Source: Chryseobacterium sp. SNU WT5 (GTDB lineage Bacteria; Bacteroidota; Bacteroidia; Flavobacteriales; Weeksellaceae). Taken from it: a stretch of DNA of 64,000 nucleotides. The stretch is taken from NCBI RefSeq assembly GCF_007362475.1, contig NZ_CP041687.1, positions 1,178,001 through 1,242,000 of the forward strand, written 5' to 3'. Position 1 is the first letter of the stretch; every line of letters begins with the position of its first letter. This document shows positions 8,901 to 17,899 of this stretch, piece after piece. A program made the position numbers and the translations under genes. The notes beneath the pieces are model-generated. The model had not been told where the DNA came from and made no database searches. It saw nothing but the letters and a program-made list of their open reading frames with translations.

Positions 8901-8919
8901 TATATTTGTTATAATTTTG
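8901..8919 (+). promoter_or_regulatory. ccoI: tandem -7 boxes upstream of ccoI
   Basis: TATATTTG (8901-8908) and TAATTTTG (8912-8919) both match TAnnTTTG. They lie 31 and 20 bases before the TTG start of ccoI. No good -33 TTTG is visible, which fits an activated promoter. Confidence 0.5.
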
Positions 8920-8939
8920 CACGTTAAACATTTAAAAAA

Positions 8940-11330
8940 TTGTCAGAAAACTGTTTCCACTGCGGTCAAAATATCGAGAAAGAGCGTATCGCCTTTGATG
9001 AGAAGACTTTTTGTTGTAACGGATGCAAATCGGTATACGAAATCCTGAATATGAATGATTTAGGAAATTTCTATGAACTAAATAAACGTTCGGGAATTCG
9101 TCCTAATAATGAAAATGCTGGACAGTTTGACTATTTAGACACTCCCGAAGTTTTCACTAAAGTAACCGATTTCTCAGAAGGAAACACTTCTCTAGTTACA
9201 TTTAAAATCCCGGTAATTCACTGTTCGTCCTGTATTTGGCTTCTAGAAAGCCTGCAGACCCTGAATGAAAACATTAATTATTCCCAGGTAAATTTCACCC
9301 GGAAAAATGTTCAGATTTCCTTTAATCATAACGAATTAAAGTTGAGTGAACTGGCAAAATTCCTTACGAATCTAGGGTATAAACCCGTTATCAATTTAGA
9401 AACAGCCGAAAAAAAGGAAGAACATTTTGATAAAACATTAGTAATCAAACTTGCAATTGCTGGCTTTGCGTTCGGAAACGGAATGTTTCTCAGTTATCCC
9501 GAATATGCAGAACAGGTAATGGGAACCACCGATTTCTGGATGGAACAATACAAGAATCTCTTTCGATTCACCATGTTTCTTTTAGCGACACCAGTCGTCC
9601 TCTATTCTGCATCAGATTATTTCAAATCAGCTTGGTTTGGATTGAAAAACAAAATTGTCAACATCGATGTCCCTATTGTTCTGGGTGTTTTGATGCTATA
9701 TGGAAGAAGCATCTACGAGGTTTTAACCGATTATGGTCCAGGGTATTTTGACACATTATGCGGCCTTTTATTCTTCATGCTTCTCGGAAAACTATTTCAA
9801 AAAAGAACTTACGATGCCCTTTCCTACGATCGAGATTATAAATCCTTCTATCCGATTGCAGTTACTAAAGTAGATTTCAGTGGTAAACAACAAAATATTT
9901 TACTCAATGAATTAAATGTTGGTGATCGCATCATGGTCCGTAATCAAGAAATCATACCAGTTGACGCGATTTTAATTCAGGGAGAAGGAAACATCGACAA
10001 CAGCTTTATAACCGGTGAAAGCGCCTCTATTCCTAAAAAACCGGGCGACAAAATTTTTGCTGGTGGAAAACAGGTGGGTTCCGTTCTTGAACTGGAAGTA
10101 ATCAAAACGGTGAATCAAAGCTACCTGACCCAACTTTGGAACAAAGAAGCATTCAAGAAATTCGAAACGGGACTTGATACCATGACGAATGACATCAGTA
10201 AATATTTCACTTTTGTAATTTTAGGAATTACCTTACTTGCTGGAATTTACTGGGGCCAACAAGATTTTGAAAAAATGTTCCAGGTGGTTGCTGCAATACT
10301 GATTGTTGCTTGTCCATGTGCCTTAGCATTATCTGCGCCCTTTACTTTGGGGCATATTATGAGAATTATGGGTCGCAATAAATTCTATGTCAAAGATACG
10401 CTGACCATCGAAAAATTATCAAAAATAGATACTTTAGTTTTTGACAAAACGGGAACGATTACGCACAATAAAAAAGCAACGATTCTCTTTGAAGGCCCAG
10501 AAATGCAGGAATTTGATCTTAAAAATTTAAAAAGCCTGCTAAAAAATTCCAATCATCCTCTATCCAAAAGTCTTTACGATTTTTTAGAAATCGATGATGA
10601 ATATTTCCTAATAGAAAATTTTGTCGAAACGGCAGGTAAAGGCTACTTCGCAACATTAAGAGGAAAATCTTACAAAATTGGGTCAGCATCTTTTACCGGG
10701 CAACCTTCCAAAAATTTAGAAACTGCGGTTTATATTTCATGCGAGAACCATTTTTTGGGAAAATACATCTTTACTAACGAATACCGTGAAAATACCTCCG
10801 GAATGTTTTCTGAATTAAAAGACTATCAACTCAATATTTTGAGTGGAGACAATTCCTCAGAAGAAGATTATTTAAAAAAATTAGTACCCACGGTGGCAAT
10901 GATGAAATTTAATCAAAGTCCAGAAGACAAACTAAATTTTATCAGAGAATTACAGGATCAGCATCAAAAAGTAGCCATGATGGGCGACGGTCTAAATGAC
11001 GCAGGCGCATTAAAGCAAAGTAACGTAGGAATTGCTGTCGCAGACGACACTCACTCTTTTACACCCTCATCAGATGTAATTATGGCAGGTGAGAAAATGA
11101 ACGAATTGAAAAAGTACTTTGACCTTTCCAAAGATGCTGTTAAAATCGTCAAATTCACCTTCGCAATCAGTTTGTTTTATAATGTCATTGGATTATCTTT
11201 TGCGGTTACCGGCCATTTATCACCTTTGGTTGCTGCGGTTTTAATGCCAATAAGTTCCATCAGTGTGGTAATTTTCACCTCACTTGCAACATGGATTCGA
11301 TCGATTAAATATTTTAAGATCAACAAGTAA
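8940..11330 (+). CDS. ccoI: cbb3-oxidase copper-loading P1B-type ATPase (CcoI/FixI)
   Basis: 796 residues. This inner-membrane pump moves Cu(I) toward the periplasm for the CuB site of cbb3 oxidase. An N-terminal zinc-ribbon-like metal domain (C5-x2-C8 and CCNGC near 25-29) precedes a heavy-metal-associated domain with CSSC near 97-100. P-type ATPase motifs follow: CPC at about 458-460 in the membrane, DKTGT at about 502 with the phosphorylated Asp, and GDGLNDA at about 682. Translation appears to start at TTG 8940: an in-frame stop lies only five codons upstream and the next Met is beyond the metal-binding cysteines. It heads the cco block, divergent from the Crp/Fnr gene. Confidence 0.93.
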   Translation: MSENCFHCGQNIEKERIAFDEKTFCCNGCKSVYEILNMNDLGNFYELNKRSGIRPNNENAGQFDYLDTPEVFTKVTDFSEGNTSLVTFKIPVIHCSSCIWLLESLQTLNENINYSQVNFTRKNVQISFNHNELKLSELAKFLTNLGYKPVINLETAEKKEEHFDKTLVIKLAIAGFAFGNGMFLSYPEYAEQVMGTTDFWMEQYKNLFRFTMFLLATPVVLYSASDYFKSAWFGLKNKIVNIDVPIVLGVLMLYGRSIYEVLTDYGPGYFDTLCGLLFFMLLGKLFQKRTYDALSYDRDYKSFYPIAVTKVDFSGKQQNILLNELNVGDRIMVRNQEIIPVDAILIQGEGNIDNSFITGESASIPKKPGDKIFAGGKQVGSVLELEVIKTVNQSYLTQLWNKEAFKKFETGLDTMTNDISKYFTFVILGITLLAGIYWGQQDFEKMFQVVAAILIVACPCALALSAPFTLGHIMRIMGRNKFYVKDTLTIEKLSKIDTLVFDKTGTITHNKKATILFEGPEMQEFDLKNLKSLLKNSNHPLSKSLYDFLEIDDEYFLIENFVETAGKGYFATLRGKSYKIGSASFTGQPSKNLETAVYISCENHFLGKYIFTNEYRENTSGMFSELKDYQLNILSGDNSSEEDYLKKLVPTVAMMKFNQSPEDKLNFIRELQDQHQKVAMMGDGLNDAGALKQSNVGIAVADDTHSFTPSSDVIMAGEKMNELKKYFDLSKDAVKIVKFTFAISLFYNVIGLSFAVTGHLSPLVAAVLMPISSISVVIFTSLATWIRSIKYFKINK

Positions 11331-11430
11331 AGCCAATGAACCACTTATTTAGAAATAATTTAAATTAACATAATTTAACACGAACTGAGGAATATCATAA
11401 TTTTTGAGTAAATTTGACGGAGTTAATTTC

Positions 11431-11438
11431 TAAATTTG
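11431..11438 (+). promoter_or_regulatory. ccoS: -7 box of the cco operon at ccoS
   Basis: TAAATTTG lies eight bases before ATG 11447; a second identical box is at 11409-11416. The oxidase genes can therefore be transcribed independently of ccoI, with an extremely short leader. Confidence 0.55.
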
Positions 11439-11446
11439 CACAGACG

Positions 11447-11668
11447 ATGGATATCTTATATTTAATGATTCTTTGCAGTGTTTCACTGGCTGCCATTTTC
11501 TTAGTAATTTTTATAATTAGCGCTAGAAAAGGACAGTTTGAAGACGATGAGTCACCAGGAGTTAGGATATTGTTGGAGACGGAGCTCATAAAAGAAGATA
11601 GATCTGCAGAGAAAAAACCCTCGCAGACAGAAGAAGTAAAGAATAAAACAGAAGAAAAAAGTGATTAG
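11447..11668 (+). CDS. ccoS: cbb3-type oxidase assembly protein CcoS
   Basis: 73 residues. One N-terminal membrane helix (about 2-24) is followed by the family signature ARKGQFEDDESPGVRIL. CcoS is needed for insertion of haem and copper cofactors into CcoN. The start is ATG 11447; an upstream TTG at 11414 would place the initiator inside the duplicated -7 box. The C-terminal 30 residues are charged and low in complexity, longer than in proteobacterial CcoS. It lies five bases upstream of the oxidase gene. Confidence 0.9.
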   Translation: MDILYLMILCSVSLAAIFLVIFIISARKGQFEDDESPGVRILLETELIKEDRSAEKKPSQTEEVKNKTEEKSD

Positions 11669-11673
11669 TTAAT

Positions 11674-13953
11674 ATGGAGACACAAAAGTTTAGTTATGAC
11701 AATAACATTGTGCGCGCATTCCTTTATGCAACAGTAGTTTTTGGTATTGTTGGATTTTTATTAGGACTTACTGCGGCCTTAATGTTATTCTACCCAGAAC
11801 TTCCGGAATATTTTTTTGGAACTGACGATGCTACCATCGCGAGTTTACAAAGCGGAAATCTACAAGGTTTAATTAATACCCATGGTGCATTTGGTTTCGG
11901 CCGTATCAGAATGCTGCACACCAGTGCGGTAATTTTTGCATTCGTATGTAATGGTTTCTTCGCAGGAGCTTATTATTCATTGCAAAGATTGTTAAAAACC
12001 AGAATGTATAGCGACACGCTTTCTTGGATTCACTTCTGGGGCTGGCAGTTAATGATTGTAGCGGTAGTTATTACGTTCCTTATGGGAATTAACACTTCAA
12101 AAGAATATGCAGAACATGAATGGCCAATCGACATTTTAATAACTGTTATTTGGCTGGTGTTCGGAGTTAATATGTTTGTAACGATTCTGAGAAGAAGAGT
12201 CCGTCACTTATACGTAGCTATCTGGTTCTACCTGGGAACTTGGGTTGCAATTGCGATGCTACACATTTTCAACAACTTAGAAGTTCCATTAACATTTACA
12301 GGATGGAAATCCTATTCTGCTTATGCTGGGGTTAAAGATGCTTTGGTCCAGTGGTGGTATGGTCACAATGCTGTAGCATTTGTATTGACAACACCAATTC
12401 TTGGTTTAATGTATTACTTCTTGCCAAAAGCAGCAGACAGACCAGTTTTCTCTTATAAACTTTCAATTATTCACTTCTGGTCATTAATCTTCGTTTATAT
12501 CTGGGCAGGACCCCACCACTTGCAATACACTGCAATTCCTGGTTGGGCACAAGCTTTAGCAACAGGATTCTCGATTATGCTGATCGCACCATCTTGGGGT
12601 GGAATGCTTAACGGACTATTGACATTAAGAGGAGCTTGGGATAAAGTTAGGGAAAATCCAGTACTTAAATTCTTCGTCGTTGCAATTACCTGTTATGGTA
12701 TGGCAACCTTTGAGGGCCCAATCTTAGCAACTAAAACATTAAATAAAATTGGTCACTACACGGATTGGGTTATCGGTCACGTTCACGTAGGAGCTTTAGG
12801 TTGGAACGGTTTCATGACTTTCGGGATGATTTATTATCTTCTTCCAATCATGTGGAGAACCAAACTATGGTCAACAAAATTAGCGAATTGGCATTTCTGG
12901 CTAGGAACTTTAGGAATCATTTTCTATGCAGTTCCTTTATATATAGCTGGATTTACACAAGGGTTAATGTGGAAACAATTCAATCCGGACGGAACATTGG
13001 TTTATAAAAACTGGTTGGATACCGTAACTGCAATTATTCCTTACTATGAAATGAGATTTCTAGGTGGATTACTTTATATTTCTGGTGCAATCTTAATGTG
13101 TGTAAACGTTGTTGCAACAGTGAGAAATGGATCATTCCAGAAAAATGTTCCTGCTGAGGCTCCACCATTGGCAAAAATCTCAAATCAGAGAAAAGAAGGA
13201 GAAGGATTTCACCTTTGGATTGAAAGAATGCCAACATTGCTTACCGTATTATCATTTATAGCGGTTGCTATTGGAGGTTTCTTAGAAATTGTACCTACGC
13301 TTACTATTAAAGAAAATGTACCTACGATCGCCGCTGTGAAACCTTATTCACCGCTGGAGCTGGAAGGTAGAGATCTTTATATCAGAGAAGGTTGTAACTC
13401 TTGCCATACGCAAATGATCAGACCTTTCCGAGATGAAGTTGTAAGATTCAACGGAAAAAATGGACAATACTCAAAAGCAGGTGAGTTTATTTATGACAGA
13501 CCATTCCTTTGGGGATCCAAACGAACCGGACCGGATTTACATAGAGAAGGCGGTAAAAACCCAAGTTCTTGGCATTACAAACACATGTTGAATCCCAGAG
13601 TTACCTCTGCTGGCTCTATCATGCCACGTTATCCTTGGTTAATCGCAAGAGATCTGGATAGAAGCCAGATGGTTGCCAAAATAGAACTTATGAAGAATGT
13701 TTTTGATGTACCATATAGCAAGGCACAGATTGATTCAGCTGATGCATGGGCCGATAATCAAGCAGCAGCAATTGTAAAGGATATTTATGCGGAAGCAGCC
13801 GATGTGAAAAAAGCATATGCAGATAAAAAAGCTGCTGATGGTGAGAACTTTGTTCCATTAGAGAAGAAAGAGATCGTTGCATTAATCGCTTACCTTCAAA
13901 GGCTTGGTACCGACATTAAAACTACAGAAATTAAAACTGCAAGTACAAATTAA
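11674..13953 (+). CDS. ccoN: cbb3-type cytochrome c oxidase, fused subunits I and II (CcoNO)
   Basis: 759 residues. The N-terminal part (about 1-500) is the catalytic subunit, with multiple membrane helices and the haem/CuB histidines: His near 82, His near 231 in WWYGHN, HH near 280 in GPHHLQY and HVH near 368-370. The C-terminal part (about 525-759) is CcoO, a membrane-anchored monohaem cytochrome with CNSCH near 574-578 and the conserved TQMIRPF. The enzyme reduces oxygen at low tension while conserving energy. The fusion is characteristic of Bacteroidota. It is the core of the operon ccoS-ccoNO-ccoQ-ccoP. Confidence 0.96.
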   Translation: METQKFSYDNNIVRAFLYATVVFGIVGFLLGLTAALMLFYPELPEYFFGTDDATIASLQSGNLQGLINTHGAFGFGRIRMLHTSAVIFAFVCNGFFAGAYYSLQRLLKTRMYSDTLSWIHFWGWQLMIVAVVITFLMGINTSKEYAEHEWPIDILITVIWLVFGVNMFVTILRRRVRHLYVAIWFYLGTWVAIAMLHIFNNLEVPLTFTGWKSYSAYAGVKDALVQWWYGHNAVAFVLTTPILGLMYYFLPKAADRPVFSYKLSIIHFWSLIFVYIWAGPHHLQYTAIPGWAQALATGFSIMLIAPSWGGMLNGLLTLRGAWDKVRENPVLKFFVVAITCYGMATFEGPILATKTLNKIGHYTDWVIGHVHVGALGWNGFMTFGMIYYLLPIMWRTKLWSTKLANWHFWLGTLGIIFYAVPLYIAGFTQGLMWKQFNPDGTLVYKNWLDTVTAIIPYYEMRFLGGLLYISGAILMCVNVVATVRNGSFQKNVPAEAPPLAKISNQRKEGEGFHLWIERMPTLLTVLSFIAVAIGGFLEIVPTLTIKENVPTIAAVKPYSPLELEGRDLYIREGCNSCHTQMIRPFRDEVVRFNGKNGQYSKAGEFIYDRPFLWGSKRTGPDLHREGGKNPSSWHYKHMLNPRVTSAGSIMPRYPWLIARDLDRSQMVAKIELMKNVFDVPYSKAQIDSADAWADNQAAAIVKDIYAEAADVKKAYADKKAADGENFVPLEKKEIVALIAYLQRLGTDIKTTEIKTASTN

Positions 13954-13977
13954 TTCATTTATAAACTGCATTTAAAA

Positions 13978-14169
13978 ATGATACCACAAAGTGTAAAAGA
14001 CATCGTAGCAAATGGTAGTAATGTTGGTCTCTACCAAACTATTGCCATGCTCTTATTTATCATTTTCTTCTTAGGTATTGTTTGGTACGTTTTTTCAAGA
14101 CCCAAAAAGTTTTATGAAGAACAAGAAAATGCACCATTAAATGATGATATAGAAGATACAGATCTTTAA
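13978..14169 (+). CDS. ccoQ: cbb3-oxidase small subunit CcoQ
   Basis: 63 residues with one membrane helix (about 19-38), then YVFSRPKKFYEEQE and an acidic tail. This size, the FSRPKK boundary and the position between CcoNO and CcoP identify it as CcoQ, which stabilises the oxidase complex. Confidence 0.85.
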   Translation: MIPQSVKDIVANGSNVGLYQTIAMLLFIIFFLGIVWYVFSRPKKFYEEQENAPLNDDIEDTDL

Positions 14170-14190
14170 TTTTAAATAAATTAAACTATT

Positions 14191-15069
14191 ATGAAAAGAA
14201 GAGCACCGGTTTACATAACCATACTGATTATACTTGCGATTTTATTTATCGTGTTCTATATGTTTGTACAGGAGACAACATTCCTATCATCACCTTATTT
14301 CTGGGGAACGGTAGTAATTAGTGGTATTCTTGCAATGATTCAGAATGCGATCGGAGATTTGATTGAAAACGATCAATTCAAAAAATTAAGTGCTGAAGCT
14401 AAAAGTGAATATGTTGCTGAGAAGCAAAAACCTTATTTCAAAGGTTTATACGAAAGTGCGTTTAAAAAACAATCCACGACTGAAGAGAAAGACATCTTAA
14501 TTGACCACGGTTTTGATGGGATTATGGAATTAGACAATCAGCTTCCGAAATGGTGGTTAGGTTTATTCTATTTCGGTTTGGCATATTGCGCTGTTTACAT
14601 GGTTTCGTACTGGACCACTGATTTTGCACACCAAGGTGTAGAATATGATGCAGAATACAAGGCCCAAACCGCAAGTATTGCAGAGTATATGAAAAATACG
14701 CCCCCACCAACAATTGAAAATGCAGTGTACTCACCAGACAATATCGCAGCAGGGGAAGAAGTATTTAAAACAAACTGTGTATCTTGTCACAGTGCAGGTG
14801 GAGCAGGTGGAATTGGACCGAACCTAACAGATAATACCTGGATCAATCAACCAGAAAAAACATTATTTAAAAATGTATTCCATATGGTTGAAAACGGCAG
14901 TCCAAACAATCCAGCGATGCAGGCATTTGGTAAAAATGGAGTATTAACTGGATTCGATATCCAGAATGTAGCAGCTTATATTTACCATATTAATCAGGAA
15001 CAACCTCCAATTACTACTGCTCAAGGTGGAGCAGCTCCGCAGGGAACGCCTGCAAATTGGGAGAAATAA
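14191..15069 (+). CDS. ccoP: cbb3-oxidase cytochrome c subunit III (CcoP), single-haem form
   Basis: 292 residues. Two hydrophobic segments at the N-terminus (about 7-24 and 29-47) and one near 122-141 surround a charged loop; the C-terminal cytochrome c domain has one haem motif, CVSCH near 197-201. Proteobacterial CcoP carries two haems; only one CxxCH is present here, as is common in Bacteroidota. It passes electrons from soluble or quinol-linked donors to CcoO. A strong hairpin with a T tract follows directly, before ccoG. Confidence 0.92.
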   Translation: MKRRAPVYITILIILAILFIVFYMFVQETTFLSSPYFWGTVVISGILAMIQNAIGDLIENDQFKKLSAEAKSEYVAEKQKPYFKGLYESAFKKQSTTEEKDILIDHGFDGIMELDNQLPKWWLGLFYFGLAYCAVYMVSYWTTDFAHQGVEYDAEYKAQTASIAEYMKNTPPPTIENAVYSPDNIAAGEEVFKTNCVSCHSAGGAGGIGPNLTDNTWINQPEKTLFKNVFHMVENGSPNNPAMQAFGKNGVLTGFDIQNVAAYIYHINQEQPPITTAQGGAAPQGTPANWEK

Positions 15070-15091
15070 AACTTAAATAAATAAAACTATG

Positions 15092-15144
15092 AAAACATAA
15101 TTCGTTATCTTTTATACCAAAGAGATAGCGGATTATGTTTTTTT
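15092..15144 (+). terminator. terminator-like hairpin inside the cco operon
   Basis: Arms at 15093-15110 and 15123-15140 form an 18-bp stem with two G-U pairs around a 12-base loop, followed by a short T run. It separates ccoP from ccoG. A three-codon frame (ATG at 15089, stop TAA at 15098-15100) overlaps the left arm, so this may be an attenuator rather than a plain terminator. Confidence 0.7.
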
Positions 15145-15160
15145 ACTTTAAGAATAAGAA

Positions 15161-16606
15161 ATGTCAGATAATAATTACAGAGGAGGACAAGGACAAGTTA
15201 TAGAAGCAGAAACATTCAGAGATTCTGTAGGAACGATGGACCAAGCAGGTAAGAGAAGGTGGGTTTTCCCTAAAAAACCACAAGGTCGATATACCGATTA
15301 CCGAACATTAGTAGCCGTAATATTACTGGCTCTCTTTTTCGCAATTCCTTTTATTAAAATTAATGGTAATCCATTTTTACTCATCAATATTTTAGACAGA
15401 CAGTTTTTTATATTTGGACAACCTTTCTTTCCGCAGGATTTCTTTATTCTTGCGCTGGGAGCAATTACTTCTATCGTATTTATTATTTTATTTACGGTAG
15501 TTTTTGGAAGGATATTTTGTGGATGGATTTGTCCACAAACCATTTTTCTGGAAATGATTTTCCGCAAAATAGATTATCTTATTGAAGGAGACCGTAATAA
15601 GCAGATGAAGCTTGATCGCCAGGAATGGAATGCAGAGAAAATATGGAAACGAGGATTAAAATATTTCATATTTTTAATAATATCTTTGGTAATTACCCAC
15701 TGGATGTACATGTACATCGTTGGTTATAAAGAAGTATTCGCAATTATGCAGGGCGGTCCATTTGAGAATTTTTCCAACTTCCTGGTAATGATTATATTCA
15801 CTGCATCTTTCTATTTTACATTTGCATGGTTTCGCGAGCAAGTTTGTACTTTAGTTTGTCCTTACGGAAGATTGCAGGGAGTATTGATTGACAAGCAAAC
15901 AATCAATGTGTATTATGATTTCAAGAGAGGAGAAAATCGTTCAAAATGGAGAAAAGGTGAGGATCGAGCAATTGAAGGAAAAGGAGATTGTATTGACTGT
16001 AATCAATGTGTAGTAGTTTGTCCCACAGGAATTGATATCCGCGATGGCCAACAGTTAGAATGCGTAAACTGTACTGCCTGTATCGATGCCTGTGATGAAG
16101 TCATGGTAAAAGTAGGACTTCCAAAAGGCCTCATTCGCTATGCTACAGAAGACGAAATTGAAAAAGAAATTCCATTTCGATTCACGAATAGAATGAAAGC
16201 TTACACAGGTGTTTTGCTATTAATGATTGGCTTCCTAGGATTCTTACTCAGCAACAGAGGAGCAATGGAAGCAAAATTTATTAAACCCGCAGGTTCTACG
16301 TATTTCGTTCGGGATGGGAATATTACCAATATCTACAATTACACTTTCCTAAATAAATCTACGAATGATCAAATGGTCACTATTAAAGTCCTGGAACCTT
16401 TACATGGTAAAGTGAAGTTAAGTGGTGACGAGCAAATTTTACTGAAAAAAGACGAGATTACAAAAGGAACTGTAAATATCAGCTTCCCTGAAAAAGAAGT
16501 TCAACTCTCCAAACAAAAAGTAAAGATTGGAGTATATAATAAGTCTGGAGAACTCTTAGACTCTTTCGATACGTATTTCGAAGGTCCATTTAAAATTCAA
16601 TTTTAA
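15161..16606 (+). CDS. ccoG: cbb3-oxidase accessory ferredoxin-like protein CcoG
   Basis: 481 residues. Several membrane helices carry cysteine motifs (CGWICP near 120-125, CTLVCPYGR), followed by two 4Fe-4S motifs (CIDCNQCVVVCP and CVNCTACIDACD) and a C-terminal Ig-like periplasmic domain. CcoG reduces copper during CuB assembly in studied bacteria. It lies 91 bases beyond ccoP, with an intervening terminator-like hairpin, so its expression may be tuned separately from the structural subunits. Confidence 0.93.
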   Translation: MSDNNYRGGQGQVIEAETFRDSVGTMDQAGKRRWVFPKKPQGRYTDYRTLVAVILLALFFAIPFIKINGNPFLLINILDRQFFIFGQPFFPQDFFILALGAITSIVFIILFTVVFGRIFCGWICPQTIFLEMIFRKIDYLIEGDRNKQMKLDRQEWNAEKIWKRGLKYFIFLIISLVITHWMYMYIVGYKEVFAIMQGGPFENFSNFLVMIIFTASFYFTFAWFREQVCTLVCPYGRLQGVLIDKQTINVYYDFKRGENRSKWRKGEDRAIEGKGDCIDCNQCVVVCPTGIDIRDGQQLECVNCTACIDACDEVMVKVGLPKGLIRYATEDEIEKEIPFRFTNRMKAYTGVLLLMIGFLGFLLSNRGAMEAKFIKPAGSTYFVRDGNITNIYNYTFLNKSTNDQMVTIKVLEPLHGKVKLSGDEQILLKKDEITKGTVNISFPEKEVQLSKQKVKIGVYNKSGELLDSFDTYFEGPFKIQF

Positions 16607-16612
16607 TTCAAT

Positions 16613-17068
16613 ATGTTTAAAAAATTCACATGGGCACACGGTGTCGTTATAGCCCTGGGATCATTTATATGTTTCATTTTATTTATGGTATTGGTTTTTC
16701 CTAATGGCCAACAAGGTTCAGATTTAGTTTCAGATAGCTATTATGAAGATGAATTGATTTATCAAGAAGTTATAGACGGAAAAAACAATGCAGACCAACT
16801 TGCAGAAAAACCCGTATTTACTCAAGGAGCAACTGGAATAAAAATTGACTTTCCAGCAAGCGTGGTGGTAGATGCCAACAAGGTACATTTCGACTTATTC
16901 CGTACTGATGATGCCAATTTAGATGTAAAAAAAGATCTAACACTAGACGGAACTCATTCTTTTACCATTCCAAGACAGGTTATTTCTAAAGGATCATACA
17001 CCTTAAAAGTCAAATGGAAACAAAATAAAAAACCGTATCAGATCGATTACGATGTTCTATGGAATTAG
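16613..17068 (+). CDS. ccoH: cbb3-oxidase assembly protein CcoH/FixH
   Basis: 151 residues: an N-terminal membrane helix (about 8-30), the family segment DLVSDSYYEDELIYQ and a periplasmic beta-sandwich ending in DYDVLWN. FixH assists cbb3 assembly. It follows ccoG by six bases, and its last ten bases overlap the next gene. Confidence 0.9.
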   Translation: MFKKFTWAHGVVIALGSFICFILFMVLVFPNGQQGSDLVSDSYYEDELIYQEVIDGKNNADQLAEKPVFTQGATGIKIDFPASVVVDANKVHFDLFRTDDANLDVKKDLTLDGTHSFTIPRQVISKGSYTLKVKWKQNKKPYQIDYDVLWN

Positions 17069-17802
17069 CACTGGTTATTTCTGCACTTGGATTAGGGTTT
17101 GCTTCTGGCTTCCACTGCATCGGTATGTGTGGGCCCATCGCCTTGTCAATGGGGTTAACCAAGAAACAGGCGACCAATTTCTATTTACAAAACCTAACTT
17201 ATCAATTTGGAAGAATTGTAACTTATTCCTTTTTAGGTGCTATTTTAGGTATTGTCGGCCAAGGTTTTCAAATGGTAGGATTTCAGCAATATTTAACCAT
17301 TGGAGTTGGAATTCTTTTAATTCTGATGGCAATATTCTCTTTCGGTGGAAGGGATTTCGCATCTAAGATTCCATTCCTTACTGGTTTCCTTTTAAAGGTA
17401 AAATTAAACCTATCTAAACTTTTACAGAAAGCAGACTACCGATCAAGATTTGCAACTGGAATACTTAACGGATTTTTACCTTGTGGCATGGTCTATATGG
17501 CGTTGACTGCAAGTTTAGCTGCAGGAGGAATTTGGCAAAGCGCTGTATTCATGAGTCTTTTTGGTTTAGGAACGTTACCATTTATGTTTCTTGTCGTATT
17601 ATTAGGAAATCTAATGACCACAGCACTACGCATAAAAATTCTGAAATTCGTCCCCATTATGATGATCATTCTAGGTGGTCTTTTTATTTTAAGAGGTCTA
17701 GAAATTGGAATTCCTTACTTATCTCCTAAAAAAGAAGCCTTAATTATTCACCACAACGGATCGCAAGAGCATCTGGAAGGAAATCACGAAAGTTGTCATT
17801 AA
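17059..17802 (+). CDS. SafE/UreH-type membrane transporter of the cco cluster
   Basis: 247 residues with about six helices, of the 'urease accessory protein UreH-like' branch of the TauE/SafE superfamily (PF13386). A conserved H19-C20-I-G-M23-C24-G at the end of helix 1 and an FLPCGMVY motif near 133-140 could bind soft metal ions. Its constant company with ccoGH in Bacteroidota suggests copper or redox support for oxidase assembly rather than sulfite export; this is inference. A histidine-containing tail ends the protein. It overlaps ccoH by ten bases and closes the operon before a strong terminator. Confidence 0.82.
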   Translation: MELALVISALGLGFASGFHCIGMCGPIALSMGLTKKQATNFYLQNLTYQFGRIVTYSFLGAILGIVGQGFQMVGFQQYLTIGVGILLILMAIFSFGGRDFASKIPFLTGFLLKVKLNLSKLLQKADYRSRFATGILNGFLPCGMVYMALTASLAAGGIWQSAVFMSLFGLGTLPFMFLVVLLGNLMTTALRIKILKFVPIMMIILGGLFILRGLEIGIPYLSPKKEALIIHHNGSQEHLEGNHESCH

Positions 17803-17841
17803 ATATAAATTCTCAAGATCTAATGATGTGACATCTTATTA

Positions 17842-17885
17842 AAAAATAATTAAACCACCGAAATTTCGGTGGTTTAATTATTTTT
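17842..17885. terminator. bidirectional terminator (44-base perfect palindrome)
   Basis: The two 22-base arms are perfectly complementary around AAA|TTT, with A and T tracts on both sides, so it ends both the plus-strand cco operon and the minus-strand serS transcript. Confidence 0.9.
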
Positions 17886-17899
17886 CGAAAACTACACTT

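Noticed and set aside
17052..17366. 104-residue plus-strand frame overlapping ccoH and safE
   Set aside because: It is an out-of-frame reading of safE, rich in Trp, Arg and Cys, with no family resemblance.
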